This document shows positions 1 to 6,727 of a stretch of 32,430 nucleotides of DNA, in pieces. Within the stretch, counting starts at the first letter, position 1. Every line of letters starts with the position of its first letter. The stretch spans positions 1 to 32,430 of the forward strand of contig CALXZR010000135.1 in NCBI GenBank assembly GCA_944393295.1, written 5' to 3'. The DNA is from an uncultured Clostridia bacterium (GTDB lineage Bacteria > Bacillota_A > Clostridia > TANB77 > CAG-508). The notes beneath the pieces were generated by a model. The model did no database searches and was not told the origin of the DNA. It saw only the letters and a list, made by a program, of their open reading frames with translations. A program made the translations under genes and the position numbers.

Positions 1-29
1 TTGTCGCTTTTTGTTCGCAACTGTTTAGT

Positions 30-58
30 ATTTTAGCACCTTTATTTTACCTTGTCAA
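30..58 (-). promoter_or_regulatory. Sigma-A promoter reading off the left edge
   Basis: On the minus strand a TTGACA (53-58) is followed by exactly 17 bases and a TAAAAT (30-35). This is a near-perfect housekeeping promoter pointing out of the window. The gene it drives is not in view, so its function is unknown. Confidence 0.65.
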
Positions 59-268
59 CATTTTTTTATAATTTTTTTAATTTTTATTTTTTTTGGTTTC
101 AGCTTTTTACATTTTTTGCTTTAAAATCCATTTTAAGACATTTTAATTTTCAAATGAGTAATTTGTTGTTTATCTATATTTTTTATTTTAAATTTAATTC
201 TCACGCATATCTTTTTGTTTTTTTACAGCTTTGTTACATTTATTTTACATATATATTAAATATATTAG
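59..268. other. AT-rich spacer, no gene seen
   Basis: About 210 bases of very T-rich sequence (plus strand) lie between the edge promoter and the 3' end of deoD. The only open frame on the plus strand is a Phe/Tyr/Leu-rich low-complexity run with no Shine-Dalgarno, as expected of T-rich DNA. I find no convincing hairpin terminator for deoD here. Confidence 0.6.
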
Positions 269-994
269 TTATTTAATGGCTGCTTCTAATGCAATTTCAA
301 TCATATTATTTAAAGATAGTTCTCTTTCTTCTGCAGTCAATTGTTTATTTTCAGTATTTGCATAATTTGAATCAACAACGGTTAATAAGCAAGCAGCACT
401 TTTATTTAATTTATTTGCAGTATAGAATAAAGCAAAACTTTCCATTTCAGAGCCTACTATATTATATTCTTTTGGTAGTCTTTCTACATAAGATTGTGGA
501 TTAGGTGTATATGCATCAAAACATTCTGTACAAGCTATATTAGCTTTTATACAAGGTATATTCATTTCCTTTGCTACTTTTAAAATTGTAGTATTTAATT
601 CGCTATCACTTTTTATAAAATTACATTTTTCCTCACACATATTATAGGCAAAGTTTCCTTCTGTATAACTTCCTTCAACAAGCAGTGTATCTAATAATTT
701 TATTTCTGGGCTATATGCTCCACAAGAACCAATTCTTATTATTTTTTCTACATTATAAAATTTATATAGTTCATAGCAATATATTCCCATGCTTGGCATT
801 CCCATTCCAGATGCCATAATGGTAATATCTTTTCCCTTATACTTTCCTGTATAGGCAAATATATTTCTAACATCATTTACAAGTCTATAATTGTTTAGAA
901 ATTTTTCCGCAATATATTTTGCTCTTAATGGATCTCCTGGCATTAATACAACCTTTGCTATTTCTCCCTCTTTTGCAGAATTATGAATTGCCAT
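269..994 (-). CDS. deoD: Purine nucleoside phosphorylase, DeoD type
   Basis: A 241-residue protein of the hexameric purine nucleoside phosphorylase family. It splits purine (deoxy)ribonucleosides with phosphate into free base and (deoxy)ribose-1-phosphate, a cytosolic salvage step. The N-terminus carries the family signature VVLMPGDPLRAKYIAEKFL near residues 16-34, with the phosphate-binding Gly and Arg. RIGSCGAY lies near residues 87-94, and GSEMESFALF, which binds the nucleoside, near 181-190. Length is normal. The ATG at 994 is fixed because the signature begins about 15 residues in and an in-frame TAG stops any longer version. Its ribosome site is unusual: a strong AAGGAGG lies 32 bases upstream, separated from the ATG by a hairpin (see separate entry). 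It appears to be transcribed alone. Confidence 0.96.
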   Translation of the reverse strand: MAIHNSAKEGEIAKVVLMPGDPLRAKYIAEKFLNNYRLVNDVRNIFAYTGKYKGKDITIMASGMGMPSMGIYCYELYKFYNVEKIIRIGSCGAYSPEIKLLDTLLVEGSYTEGNFAYNMCEEKCNFIKSDSELNTTILKVAKEMNIPCIKANIACTECFDAYTPNPQSYVERLPKEYNIVGSEMESFALFYTANKLNKSAACLLTVVDSNYANTENKQLTAEERELSLNNMIEIALEAAIK

Positions 995-1002
995 ATTCTT
1001 CT

Positions 1003-1033
1003 TATGCTAACTTTATATTAGCATATCCTCCTT
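1003..1033 (-). promoter_or_regulatory. Shine-Dalgarno and start of deoD separated by a hairpin
   Basis: On the minus strand AAGGAGG (1027-1033) is followed after one base by an 8-bp perfect stem, TATGCTAA (1018-1025) with TTAGCATA (1003-1010) and a 7-base loop. Eight more bases then lead to the ATG at 994. Linear spacing is 32 bases, far too long. With the stem folded the unpaired spacing is 9 bases, close to ideal. The alternative is a weak AAGAAG just before the ATG. Confidence 0.6.
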
Positions 1034-1063
1034 TTTTCATATTAAGCTTTTAGCTTCTTATTT

Positions 1064-1092
1064 ATATTATCATAAACAAAAATACTAATCAA
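1064..1092 (-). promoter_or_regulatory. Probable deoD promoter
   Basis: TTGATT (1087-1092), 17 bases, then TAATAT (1064-1069) on the minus strand. This gives a leader of roughly 60 bases that includes the deoD Shine-Dalgarno hairpin. It fits sigma-A with two mismatches. Confidence 0.5.
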
Positions 1093-1140
1093 CATTTTAA
1101 GTTACACTTATATCATATGTAATAAATTTATAATTATAAT

Positions 1141-1265
1141 TTTTTGCATAAAAAACAAGAATAAAATTTTCTAAGTGGCAAAGCCACATAAGAAAATCTA
1201 ATTCTTCCATAACTATCTTCTAAGGAAACTCACCACTATCGTGGATAACTTTCCTAAGAATATAA
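1141..1265. other. Structured intergenic block with two hairpins
   Basis: Non-coding stretch between deoD and hsp20. A first hairpin (1166-1197) has GTGGC-AAA-GCCAC at its top and an A/T-rich lower stem with one mismatch and one bulged base. A second (1218-1260) pairs TTCTAAGGAAA with TTTCCTAAGAA (10 of 11 positions), with an inner CCAC-TATC-GTGG. The bidirectional terminator at 1271-1292 follows. The 23 bases at 1148-1170 recur exactly at 27686-27708. It could be a small RNA gene, a palindromic repeat or a decayed leader; strand is undetermined. Confidence 0.45.
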
Positions 1266-1270
1266 AAAAA

Positions 1271-1292
1271 CCTCTAAGCAAAAACTTAGAGG
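1271..1292 (-). terminator. Intrinsic terminator of hsp20 (possibly bidirectional)
   Basis: CCTCTAAG and CTTAGAGG form a perfect 8-bp stem with a 6-base loop. On the minus strand it is followed by seven T and lies 8 bases past the hsp20 stop. On the plus strand CTTTT follows, so it could also end a transcript from 1141-1265. Confidence 0.85.
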
Positions 1293-1300
1293 CTTTTAAA

Positions 1301-1723
1301 TTAGTCGTCAATTTGTATATATTTCTTTTCTGGTAATTCTTTCTTTTCTTCTTTCTTTGGAACTTCGATTTTTAAAGTACCATTTTTGAAAGAAGCTTTT
1401 ATGTCTTCACTTTCAACAGCTTCACCTACATAGAAGCTTCTTGAACATGAACCCATGTATCTTTCTTTTCTTACAAATTTACCTTCTTCTTTTTCTTCTT
1501 TGTTCGTATCTACTGTAGCGTTAATTGTTAAGTATCCATCTTCTACACTCATTTTGATATTTTCTTTTTCATATCCAGGCAAATCAATATCAATTATATA
1601 TTTGTCTTTTTTCTCTTTAATATCTGTTTTCATTATTTTGCTTTCATCATCTGTAAAAAATGGATCTCTAAACATATCTCCAAATAAATCAAATTCATTG
1701 TTTCTTCTTGGTATCATCATCAT
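1301..1723 (-). CDS. hsp20: Hsp20 family small heat-shock protein
   Basis: A 140-residue ATP-independent holdase chaperone of the alpha-crystallin family, cytosolic and expected to be oligomeric. A short N-terminal arm starts MMMIPRRNNEFDLFGDMF. The alpha-crystallin domain covers roughly residues 32-122, with DIDLPGYEKENIKMSVEDG and the late strand FKNGTLKIEVPK. The C-terminal tail carries the I-x-I motif (YIQI) that docks on the neighbouring subunit. The frame could open at a TTG at 1732, but AGGGAG lies 9 bases before the ATG at 1723 and directly abuts the TTG, so 1723 is chosen. The gene stands alone between its terminator and a CIRCE-overlapped promoter, so HrcA control is expected. Confidence 0.95.
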   Translation of the reverse strand: MMMIPRRNNEFDLFGDMFRDPFFTDDESKIMKTDIKEKKDKYIIDIDLPGYEKENIKMSVEDGYLTINATVDTNKEEKEEGKFVRKERYMGSCSRSFYVGEAVESEDIKASFKNGTLKIEVPKKEEKKELPEKKYIQIDD

Positions 1724-1745
1724 ATAAATCAACTCCCTTTCATTT

Positions 1746-1776
1746 TATGTGTTGACACCATTTCAGGCAGCACATA
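1746..1776 (-). promoter_or_regulatory. Hairpin in the hsp20 leader
   Basis: In the minus-strand leader TATGTGCTG pairs with CAACACATA (8 of 9 positions, 13-base loop). It ends 8 bases before the Shine-Dalgarno. A 16-bp A/T palindrome (1789-1804) lies further upstream. It does not cover the Shine-Dalgarno, so an RNA-thermometer role is only speculation. Confidence 0.35.
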
Positions 1777-1819
1777 CATATTTTATTCTAAAAGATATCT
1801 TTTACTTTTTACAATTATT

Positions 1820-1847
1820 ATTATAACACCTTTTTTAGCAATGTCAA
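1820..1847 (-). promoter_or_regulatory. Consensus sigma-A promoter of hsp20
   Basis: TTGACA (1842-1847), 16 bases, then TATAAT (1820-1825) on the minus strand; both hexamers are perfect. The predicted leader is about 90 bases. The -35 lies inside the CIRCE palindrome. Confidence 0.88.
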
Positions 1848-1861
1848 GTGTTGATTGCTAA
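1835..1861. promoter_or_regulatory. CIRCE-type operator (HrcA site), variant
   Basis: TTAGCAATG-N9-GATTGCTAA. The known CIRCE consensus is TTAGCACTC-N9-GAGTGCTAA, so spacer and outer six bases match exactly. Arm position 7 differs, with the matching change in the other arm, so symmetry is kept; only the innermost pair is mismatched. It overlaps the hsp20 -35. HrcA is not in this window. Confidence 0.82.
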
Positions 1862-1974
1862 AATTCACATTTTTTTCACATTTCTCCTAGACTTCCTTCG
1901 TTTCTAAGTTTTTGTGTTTCGACTTCAATATATATATTCTTTTTTATATTATTTTTTCTTTAATCAGTTTATTG
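1862..1974. other. Divergent spacer, nothing further seen
   Basis: About 110 bases of pyrimidine-rich (plus strand) sequence lie between the hsp20 operator and the promoter of the plus-strand orphan gene. I see no open frame with a ribosome site and no clear stem. Confidence 0.5.
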
Positions 1975-2003
1975 TTGATTTTTTATGTAAATTAGTATAT
2001 AAT
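1975..2003 (+). promoter_or_regulatory. Promoter of the orphan gene
   Basis: TTGATT (1975-1980), 17 bases, then a perfect TATAAT (1998-2003), giving a leader of about 70 bases. The leader holds a small inverted repeat, TACTTT-ATT-AAAGTA, and repeated GTAC tetramers around 2013-2044, which could be an operator. Confidence 0.75.
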
Positions 2004-2082
2004 ACTATTATGTGTACTTTATTAAAGTAGGAGTACATAGGTACAAGTTAACAATTAAGTAAAGCTTAAGGAGGAAAGCAAT

Positions 2083-3195
2083 ATGATTTTGAACACATCA
2101 GTTTTATTAGGACAGAAAGGTGATCCTCGGATTACAGCGTGTGCATATGATGCCGCAGAATACAAAAATGCGGAAGATTATTGCAATATGTACTTGGAGC
2201 TTCTTTGTGCAGACAGGAGATATATAGAACAAGCTCCTAAATTCTACATAAAGAACTTGGTTAAAGCGATGGAGAAAATCCCCCGTAAAAAGCGAGAAAA
2301 GCTGGAAAAATTCTTTGCATTAAACGGAGGTATACAGCATTATCTAAGGCCTGTAAAGCAAAACGACATTGCCTTTCAGAAAATGCTTGAAGACGCTGTT
2401 GATGCCGCAAATTACTTGCAGTCGTTTGCTGGCATCTATATCTGGCATGAAGAAAGCCGGAGCATTATCGATAAGATTGCAAAAAAGGTATATGACCCCA
2501 AAAACCAATACAGCAATGTGCAAAAGGCAAAGTTTGCTCATCTCTACTATCGGTATATAAAGGACTATCAATATATGCCATATGATGAGAAAAACGGAAA
2601 AAGAGTCCTTTCCGATTCTGAAAAAGAACGTGAAAGAAGGGTTTTTGCTGTTGCAGATTTGCTGACCGATGAATATGAGGTATTCTTCAAAAATGTAAAA
2701 AATGGAGACATCATACCTCATATGGTGCTGAGATTTCTGGAAAATATCGGCTTACAAGAAAAAAGCTTTATCGAAGCCGACTGCCAGCTGGTGGAGGATA
2801 AGTACTTCCGCTCTTTTCTTGGAGAGGTTCGAAAAGTTAAAGAAACTATCTTCTCAAATGGAGAATGGTTCAGCTGTAATTACTGCACATTTTCAGAAAT
2901 TAAAAAGCTATCTGTCGGAAGAGTAAAGGATTTATGTGCAGTTTGCAAATTCTATTATGAAAACTCTATTACAGGTTGGAAGGGTGTTCATACCAGAAGG
3001 CGCAAGGTCTTGCTGATGGGACAAGGCTATCAAAATGTTTTTGTTCAAGAATTTATCGGCAAAAGGACTTTCGCGGATATTCGTGAGATGTTGCAGTTCA
3101 TAAGTGCTATCAATTATTTGGAAAGCTATGTGCCGGACTTTAATTTCCACAAGCAGGCATTTTCCATCTACAACTTTTCTAATCTTCTTCGCTAA
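2083..3195 (+). CDS. Orphan protein of unknown function with a Cys4 motif, probably acquired
   Basis: A 370-residue soluble protein that I do not recognise. It starts after an excellent AAGGAGG (2068-2074) with an 8-base spacer. It has no signal peptide or membrane helix. The first 250 residues are rich in charged residues and aromatics and look mostly helical, with basic stretches such as IPRKKREKLEKFF and DSEKERERR. C265-x2-C268-x16-C285-x2-C288 is a zinc-ribbon-like arrangement, followed by the basic segment HTRRRKVLL, so nucleic-acid binding is possible but unproven. Composition is odd: GCC, CTG, GGC, CGG and CCC codons are common here and rare in the neighbours, and GC is visibly higher. 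With its own promoter and GC-rich terminator it looks like a horizontally acquired one-gene cassette between hsp20 and spo0A. Confidence 0.88.
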   Translation: MILNTSVLLGQKGDPRITACAYDAAEYKNAEDYCNMYLELLCADRRYIEQAPKFYIKNLVKAMEKIPRKKREKLEKFFALNGGIQHYLRPVKQNDIAFQKMLEDAVDAANYLQSFAGIYIWHEESRSIIDKIAKKVYDPKNQYSNVQKAKFAHLYYRYIKDYQYMPYDEKNGKRVLSDSEKERERRVFAVADLLTDEYEVFFKNVKNGDIIPHMVLRFLENIGLQEKSFIEADCQLVEDKYFRSFLGEVRKVKETIFSNGEWFSCNYCTFSEIKKLSVGRVKDLCAVCKFYYENSITGWKGVHTRRRKVLLMGQGYQNVFVQEFIGKRTFADIREMLQFISAINYLESYVPDFNFHKQAFSIYNFSNLLR

Positions 3196-3209
3196 CCACA
3201 TCTCCTACT

Positions 3210-3240
3210 GCCCGGTAAGACGCAACTTGTCTTGCCGGGC
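3210..3240 (+). terminator. Terminator of the orphan gene
   Basis: A 12-bp stem, GCCCGGTAAGAC with GTCTTGCCGGGC (one G-U pair) and a 7-base loop, followed by GTTTTCT. It starts 14 bases past the stop. Its high GC matches the gene and contrasts with the A/T-rich terminators elsewhere in the window. Confidence 0.9.
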
Positions 3241-3275
3241 GTTTTCTATTTATAAAAGAACTTTATTCTACTACT

Positions 3276-3298
3276 AAAAAAAGCGCCTTTTAGGCACT
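3276..3298 (-). terminator. Terminator overlapping the end of spo0A
   Basis: On the minus strand AGTGCC-TAAAA-GGCGCT is followed by a run of T. The upstream arm is the last codons of spo0A and the loop contains its TAA stop, so the terminator begins inside the gene. Confidence 0.8.
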
Positions 3299-4099
3299 TT
3301 TCATTTCTAATCTAAGTTTATCTGCAATCATTGCTATAAATTCGCTATTAGTTGGTTTTCCTTTACTTGCTGAAACAGTATATCCAAAGATGTTTTCTAC
3401 TGTTTCTAATTGACCTCTACCCCATGCAACTTCTATTGCATGTCTAATTGCTCTTTCAACTCTTGATGGAGTTGTATGGTATTTTTTTGCAAGCTCTGGA
3501 TATAGTTGCTTTGTTATTTGATTTATAACTTCTATATCTTCTACTACCATCATAATTCCATCTCTTAAATATTGATAGCCTTTAATATGTGCTGGTACAC
3601 CTACTTCATGGATAATATTTGTTACCATAGCTTCTAAATTAGTTTCTTTATTTTCTTTATTTTCAATTTCTATGTATGATGGTTTTATTTCTCTTGCTAA
3701 ATAATTTTGCATTTGTGTTGGTTGATATTTTTTAAAATCTCTTATTCTTTTTACTAATACATCCATTTCGAAGGGTTTTACTATATAATATTGTGCGCCA
3801 GTCATAATCGCTTGTGCTGTAATTTTATCTTGTCCTACTGCAGATAACATTATGCATAATGGTATTTTGTCCATAGTTTCATTTAGTCTTTCAAGTACAC
3901 CTATACCATCTACTTGTGGCATAATAACATCTAATAAGCACACATCTGGTTTTATTGTTGCTATCTTTTGTGCTGCTTCTAAACCATCTTTTGCTGTACC
4001 CACAATCTCCATATCCTCTTGCTTACTTATGCAATCTACTAAAGTGGAAACAAATTCTAAATTATCATCTGCAATAAAAACTCTGATTTTTTCTTTCAA
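3290..4099 (-). CDS. spo0A: Sporulation master regulator Spo0A
   Basis: A 269-residue response regulator that, when phosphorylated, binds 0A boxes and switches on entry into sporulation. The N-terminal receiver domain (about 1-120) has the acidic pair D11/D12, phospho-acceptor D57 in CLLDVIMPQ, and the lysine of IVKPFE. The C-terminal domain holds the almost invariant [15 protein letters not shown] recognition region and [18 protein letters not shown]. The frame is open to 4255, but the start is set at TTG 4099. AGGAGG sits 7 bases before it, the length then equals the family norm, and a sigma-A promoter lies inside the would-be extension. The gene is last in the yigZ-side gene run but has its own promoter. 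A nearby 0A box suggests autoregulation. Confidence 0.97.
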   Translation of the reverse strand: MKEKIRVFIADDNLEFVSTLVDCISKQEDMEIVGTAKDGLEAAQKIATIKPDVCLLDVIMPQVDGIGVLERLNETMDKIPLCIMLSAVGQDKITAQAIMTGAQYYIVKPFEMDVLVKRIRDFKKYQPTQMQNYLAREIKPSYIEIENKENKETNLEAMVTNIIHEVGVPAHIKGYQYLRDGIMMVVEDIEVINQITKQLYPELAKKYHTTPSRVERAIRHAIEVAWGRGQLETVENIFGYTVSASKGKPTNSEFIAMIADKLRLEMKSA

Positions 4100-4141
4100 A
4101 ATAATCCCTCCTATTTTTCTCAAAATGTGTTTACAACTTGA

Positions 4142-4170
4142 ATTATATGTTTTCTTTTTCGAGTGTGCAA
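4142..4170 (-). promoter_or_regulatory. Sigma-A promoter of spo0A
   Basis: TTGCAC (4165-4170), 17 bases, then a perfect TATAAT (4142-4147) on the minus strand. Transcription would start near 4135, about 36 bases before the TTG start. Confidence 0.78.
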
Positions 4171-4219
4171 GGTTTTTTCTTGAATTTCTGCGACTTTCGT
4201 GTTCCAGTATTTGACAAAA

Positions 4220-4226
4220 TTCGACA
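4220..4226 (-). promoter_or_regulatory. 0A box upstream of spo0A
   Basis: TGTCGAA on the minus strand matches the established Spo0A site (TGNCGAA core). It is followed on that strand by a near copy, TGTCAAA (4211-4217). It lies about 50 bases upstream of the -35, a position compatible with activation or feedback. Confidence 0.6.
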
Positions 4227-4261
4227 AAATCAGTAGTTTTTTTTACTTTTTTCACAATATT

Positions 4262-4882
4262 TTATAAAGTTATGTATTTTTCTTTTAAAATTTTTATATC
4301 TTTAATTTCAAAATTTAACTCATTTTTTGTATTTTGAATTTGACAAAAAACATCTTTTGTTAATTCAATTTGATTTTTTATATTTTCAAGATATTCTATT
4401 TTACATATTTTAATTTCATGTAATTTACAATAATATTTAAATTTTTCGAAATCTTGATATGAAACTTGTATTTCGACTTCTAACCCCAAATCTTTTTCTT
4501 CAAAGCTACTATTTTTTAAGGCCTCTTGTGTTGAAAGTGTATATGCTTTAATTAAACCTCCAGTACCAAGTAAAATTCCACCAAAATATCTAGTTACAAC
4601 TACTAAAACATTTGCTAAATTATTTCCTGCTAAAACTGTAAGCATTGGTGCACCTGCTGTACCAGATGGCTCTCCATCATCACTAAATCTTTCTACAATT
4701 CTACTTTCAGTTGCAATTCTATATGCAAAACAATTATGTCTAGCATCAAAATATTTTTTCTTAATTTCTTTTATTTTTTCTTCTGCCTCTTCTACATTTT
4801 CCACATAAAATAAACTTGCTATAAATTTTGACTTTTTTTCTACTATTTCAGCCACAGCATCTTTATTTATAGTTTTAACCAT
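4262..4882 (-). CDS. yigZ: YigZ/IMPACT family protein
   Basis: A 206-residue cytosolic protein of the UPF0029/IMPACT family (YvyE in Bacillus). It shows the N-terminal signature KKSKFIASLFYVENVEEA and the hallmark RFSDDGEPSGTAGAPML near residues 65-81, then VVVTRYFGGILLGTGGLIKAY. The C-terminal part (about 140-206) is the variable ferredoxin-like domain of the family. The precise biochemical role is unsettled; a link to translation or stress has been proposed from the eukaryotic IMPACT relative. It follows the flavoprotein gene by 13 bases and precedes spo0A. Length is typical. Confidence 0.9.
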   Translation of the reverse strand: MVKTINKDAVAEIVEKKSKFIASLFYVENVEEAEEKIKEIKKKYFDARHNCFAYRIATESRIVERFSDDGEPSGTAGAPMLTVLAGNNLANVLVVVTRYFGGILLGTGGLIKAYTLSTQEALKNSSFEEKDLGLEVEIQVSYQDFEKFKYYCKLHEIKICKIEYLENIKNQIELTKDVFCQIQNTKNELNFEIKDIKILKEKYITL

Positions 4883-4895
4883 TATTTACTCCCTC

Positions 4896-6164
4896 TTAAT
4901 TATTTCCTGCTAAAAATCCTGTTGAATATGCTATTTGCAAATTAAAGCCTCCTGTATATGCATCCACATCTATTATTTCACCTGCAAAAAATAAATTTTT
5001 TACTATCTTTGATTCCATTGTTTTTGGATTAATTTCTTTTGTGCAAACACCCCCTGCTGTTACTATTGCCTCTTCTATTGGTCTAAATCCTTCTATGCTA
5101 ACTTCCAAGTTTTTTAGCAAGTGTACCAAGCCTCTTCTTTCCATTTTAGTTATTTCGTTTACTTTTTTCTCAGGAAAAATTTTAGAAGTAGATATTACAT
5201 ATGGAATCATTTTTTGTGGTAATAGTTTTTCTAAACTATTTTTAAAATCTTTATTTTTAAATTCATCAAAATCTCTTAAAATCCTAGCATCTAACATCTC
5301 TTCAGAAAGAGCTGGTTTTAAATCTATAGACAAAACAATTTTATTTTCTTTTAACAATCTATCTATATTTTTATATCTTAGTAAATGTGCAGAACTACTT
5401 AATATTGTTGGTCCACTTACTCCAAAATGAGTGAACATCATTTCTCCAAAATCTTCGTAAATTTTTTTATTTTTTTCAATATCTTTAATTGCTATTTTTA
5501 CATTTTTTAGTGATAAACCTTGCAAGCTTTGGCAAATCTTTTTATCCGCTTCTAAAGGAACTATTGAGGCACGAATATCTTTAATTGTATGTCCTAGTTC
5601 TTTTGCAAGTTTATATCCCTCTCCATTTGAACCTGTTGCTGGATAACTCTTTCCACCTGTTGCAATTATTACTTTATCTGCATAAATTTTTTCTTTGCTT
5701 TCTAGTTTAACTCCTGTAACTCTAGTTTTATAATTGTCGTTTTCTTCAATTTTTTCTACTAGTATTTGTACAACTTTATTTCCATATTGCAAATTTACTT
5801 TGCTCTTTTTAAGTTCTTTTTCAAAGCAATCTAGTACACTTTGTGCTTTATCTGTTACAGGAAATATTCTATTTCCTCTTTCTTCTTTTACGCTAAGTCC
5901 ATTATTATTTAGAAATTTTATTATATCTTTATTGGTATAACTTTGAAAAGCACTATATAAAAATTTTCCATTTCCTGGAATATTTTTTATAAATTCATCC
6001 ATTTCTAAAGAGCTTGTAATATTACATCTACCTTTTCCTGTTATTAGTAGCTTTTTTCCTAAAGAATTATTTTTTTCTATTAATACTACTTCATTATTCT
6101 GTTTTGCTGATGTAATAGCAGCCATCATTCCTGCTGGTCCACCACCAATAACTACAACTTTCAT
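4896..6164 (-). CDS. HI0933/YhiN-type FAD-dependent oxidoreductase
   Basis: A 422-residue flavoprotein of the HI0933 (YhiN/YtfP) family. The N-terminus MKVVVIGGGPAGMMAAI is the Rossmann GxGxxG dinucleotide site, followed by the acidic end of strand 2 (VVLIEKN) and the family motif GKKLLITGKGRCNIT. VIIATGGKSYPATGSNGEGY lies mid-protein. The C-terminal VTAGGVCTKEINPKTMESK and FFAGEIIDVDAYTGGFNLQIAYSTG close the FAD site. The substrate of this widespread family is not established. The start overlaps the stop of the acetyltransferase gene by 4 bases (ATGA), indicating translational coupling. Confidence 0.93.
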   Translation of the reverse strand: MKVVVIGGGPAGMMAAITSAKQNNEVVLIEKNNSLGKKLLITGKGRCNITSSLEMDEFIKNIPGNGKFLYSAFQSYTNKDIIKFLNNNGLSVKEERGNRIFPVTDKAQSVLDCFEKELKKSKVNLQYGNKVVQILVEKIEENDNYKTRVTGVKLESKEKIYADKVIIATGGKSYPATGSNGEGYKLAKELGHTIKDIRASIVPLEADKKICQSLQGLSLKNVKIAIKDIEKNKKIYEDFGEMMFTHFGVSGPTILSSSAHLLRYKNIDRLLKENKIVLSIDLKPALSEEMLDARILRDFDEFKNKDFKNSLEKLLPQKMIPYVISTSKIFPEKKVNEITKMERRGLVHLLKNLEVSIEGFRPIEEAIVTAGGVCTKEINPKTMESKIVKNLFFAGEIIDVDAYTGGFNLQIAYSTGFLAGNN

Positions 6165-6715
6165 AATAAATTCCTTCTCATTTCTAAATAATTTTTTTCT
6201 GTTATTAAATAACTATATATTGTATCTTCAAAACCTTCTAAATTGAAAGTTTTTTCTAAATTAAATCCACTTTTTTCTAATACTTTTATGGAAGCTATAT
6301 TTTTCTCCATTGCATATCCTCTAAAATTTTTAGTTTTTACCTCTTCAAAAGCAAACATTATCATATATGGTAATATTTCAGAATATACACCTTTTCCCCA
6401 AAAAGCCTTATTTAGATATATAGTAAATTCATAGGCATTATCATTATATAAATCTATTTTTACTAAAAAAACTCCCACAAATTTTAAAGTGTCTTTTTCT
6501 ATTATTGCATATGGAAATTTTGTTTTTTCTTCTAGACCAATTAAATAATCTTTCAGTAATTTTTCTGTATCTTTTAATTCTATATGTCTATCTAAATTTA
6601 AATATTTTACACTAGTATCGTCGTTTAGTATTTCAAAAATATCGTTTTTATCTTCAAAAGTCACTTGCCTTAAAATAAATCTTTTAGTTTCTATGTTTTT
6701 CAATTTTATTTCCAT
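6161..6715 (-). CDS. GNAT family N-acetyltransferase (RimJ/RimL-like)
   Basis: A 184-residue protein of the GCN5-related acetyltransferase superfamily, Acetyltransf_3 type. It opens with TKRFILRQVTFEDKNDIFEIL, typical of RimJ/RimL-like members. The acetyl-CoA-binding motif A region is AFWGKGVYSEILPYMIMFAFEE near residues 109-130, then NIASIKVLEKSGFNLEKTF. The substrate cannot be predicted; it could be a protein N-terminus, a small amine or an antibiotic. The ribosome site before the ATG is weak (GTGGAA), and the gene begins 12 bases after the PLP enzyme gene, so it may depend on coupling. Confidence 0.85.
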   Translation of the reverse strand: MEIKLKNIETKRFILRQVTFEDKNDIFEILNDDTSVKYLNLDRHIELKDTEKLLKDYLIGLEEKTKFPYAIIEKDTLKFVGVFLVKIDLYNDNAYEFTIYLNKAFWGKGVYSEILPYMIMFAFEEVKTKNFRGYAMEKNIASIKVLEKSGFNLEKTFNLEGFEDTIYSYLITEKNYLEMRRNLL

Positions 6716-6727
6716 ATTTTTTCCACA

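Noticed and set aside
52..276. 74-residue plus-strand open frame rich in Phe and Tyr
   Set aside because: It lies in T-rich spacer, has no Shine-Dalgarno and overlaps the end of deoD; the composition is what T-rich DNA gives by chance.
2344..2721. 125-residue minus-strand open frame inside the orphan gene
   Set aside because: It is fully antisense to a gene with a good promoter, ribosome site and terminator, and has no ribosome site of its own.
2015..3267. ACTTTATT at 2015-2022 and 3260-3267 as a target-site duplication around the orphan gene
   Set aside because: Eight A/T-rich bases recur easily in this DNA, the left copy lies between promoter and gene, and there are no inverted terminal repeats or transposase.
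4100..4255. 52-codon N-terminal extension of spo0A
   Set aside because: It has no family similarity, contains the spo0A promoter, and the TTG at 4099 has the ribosome site.
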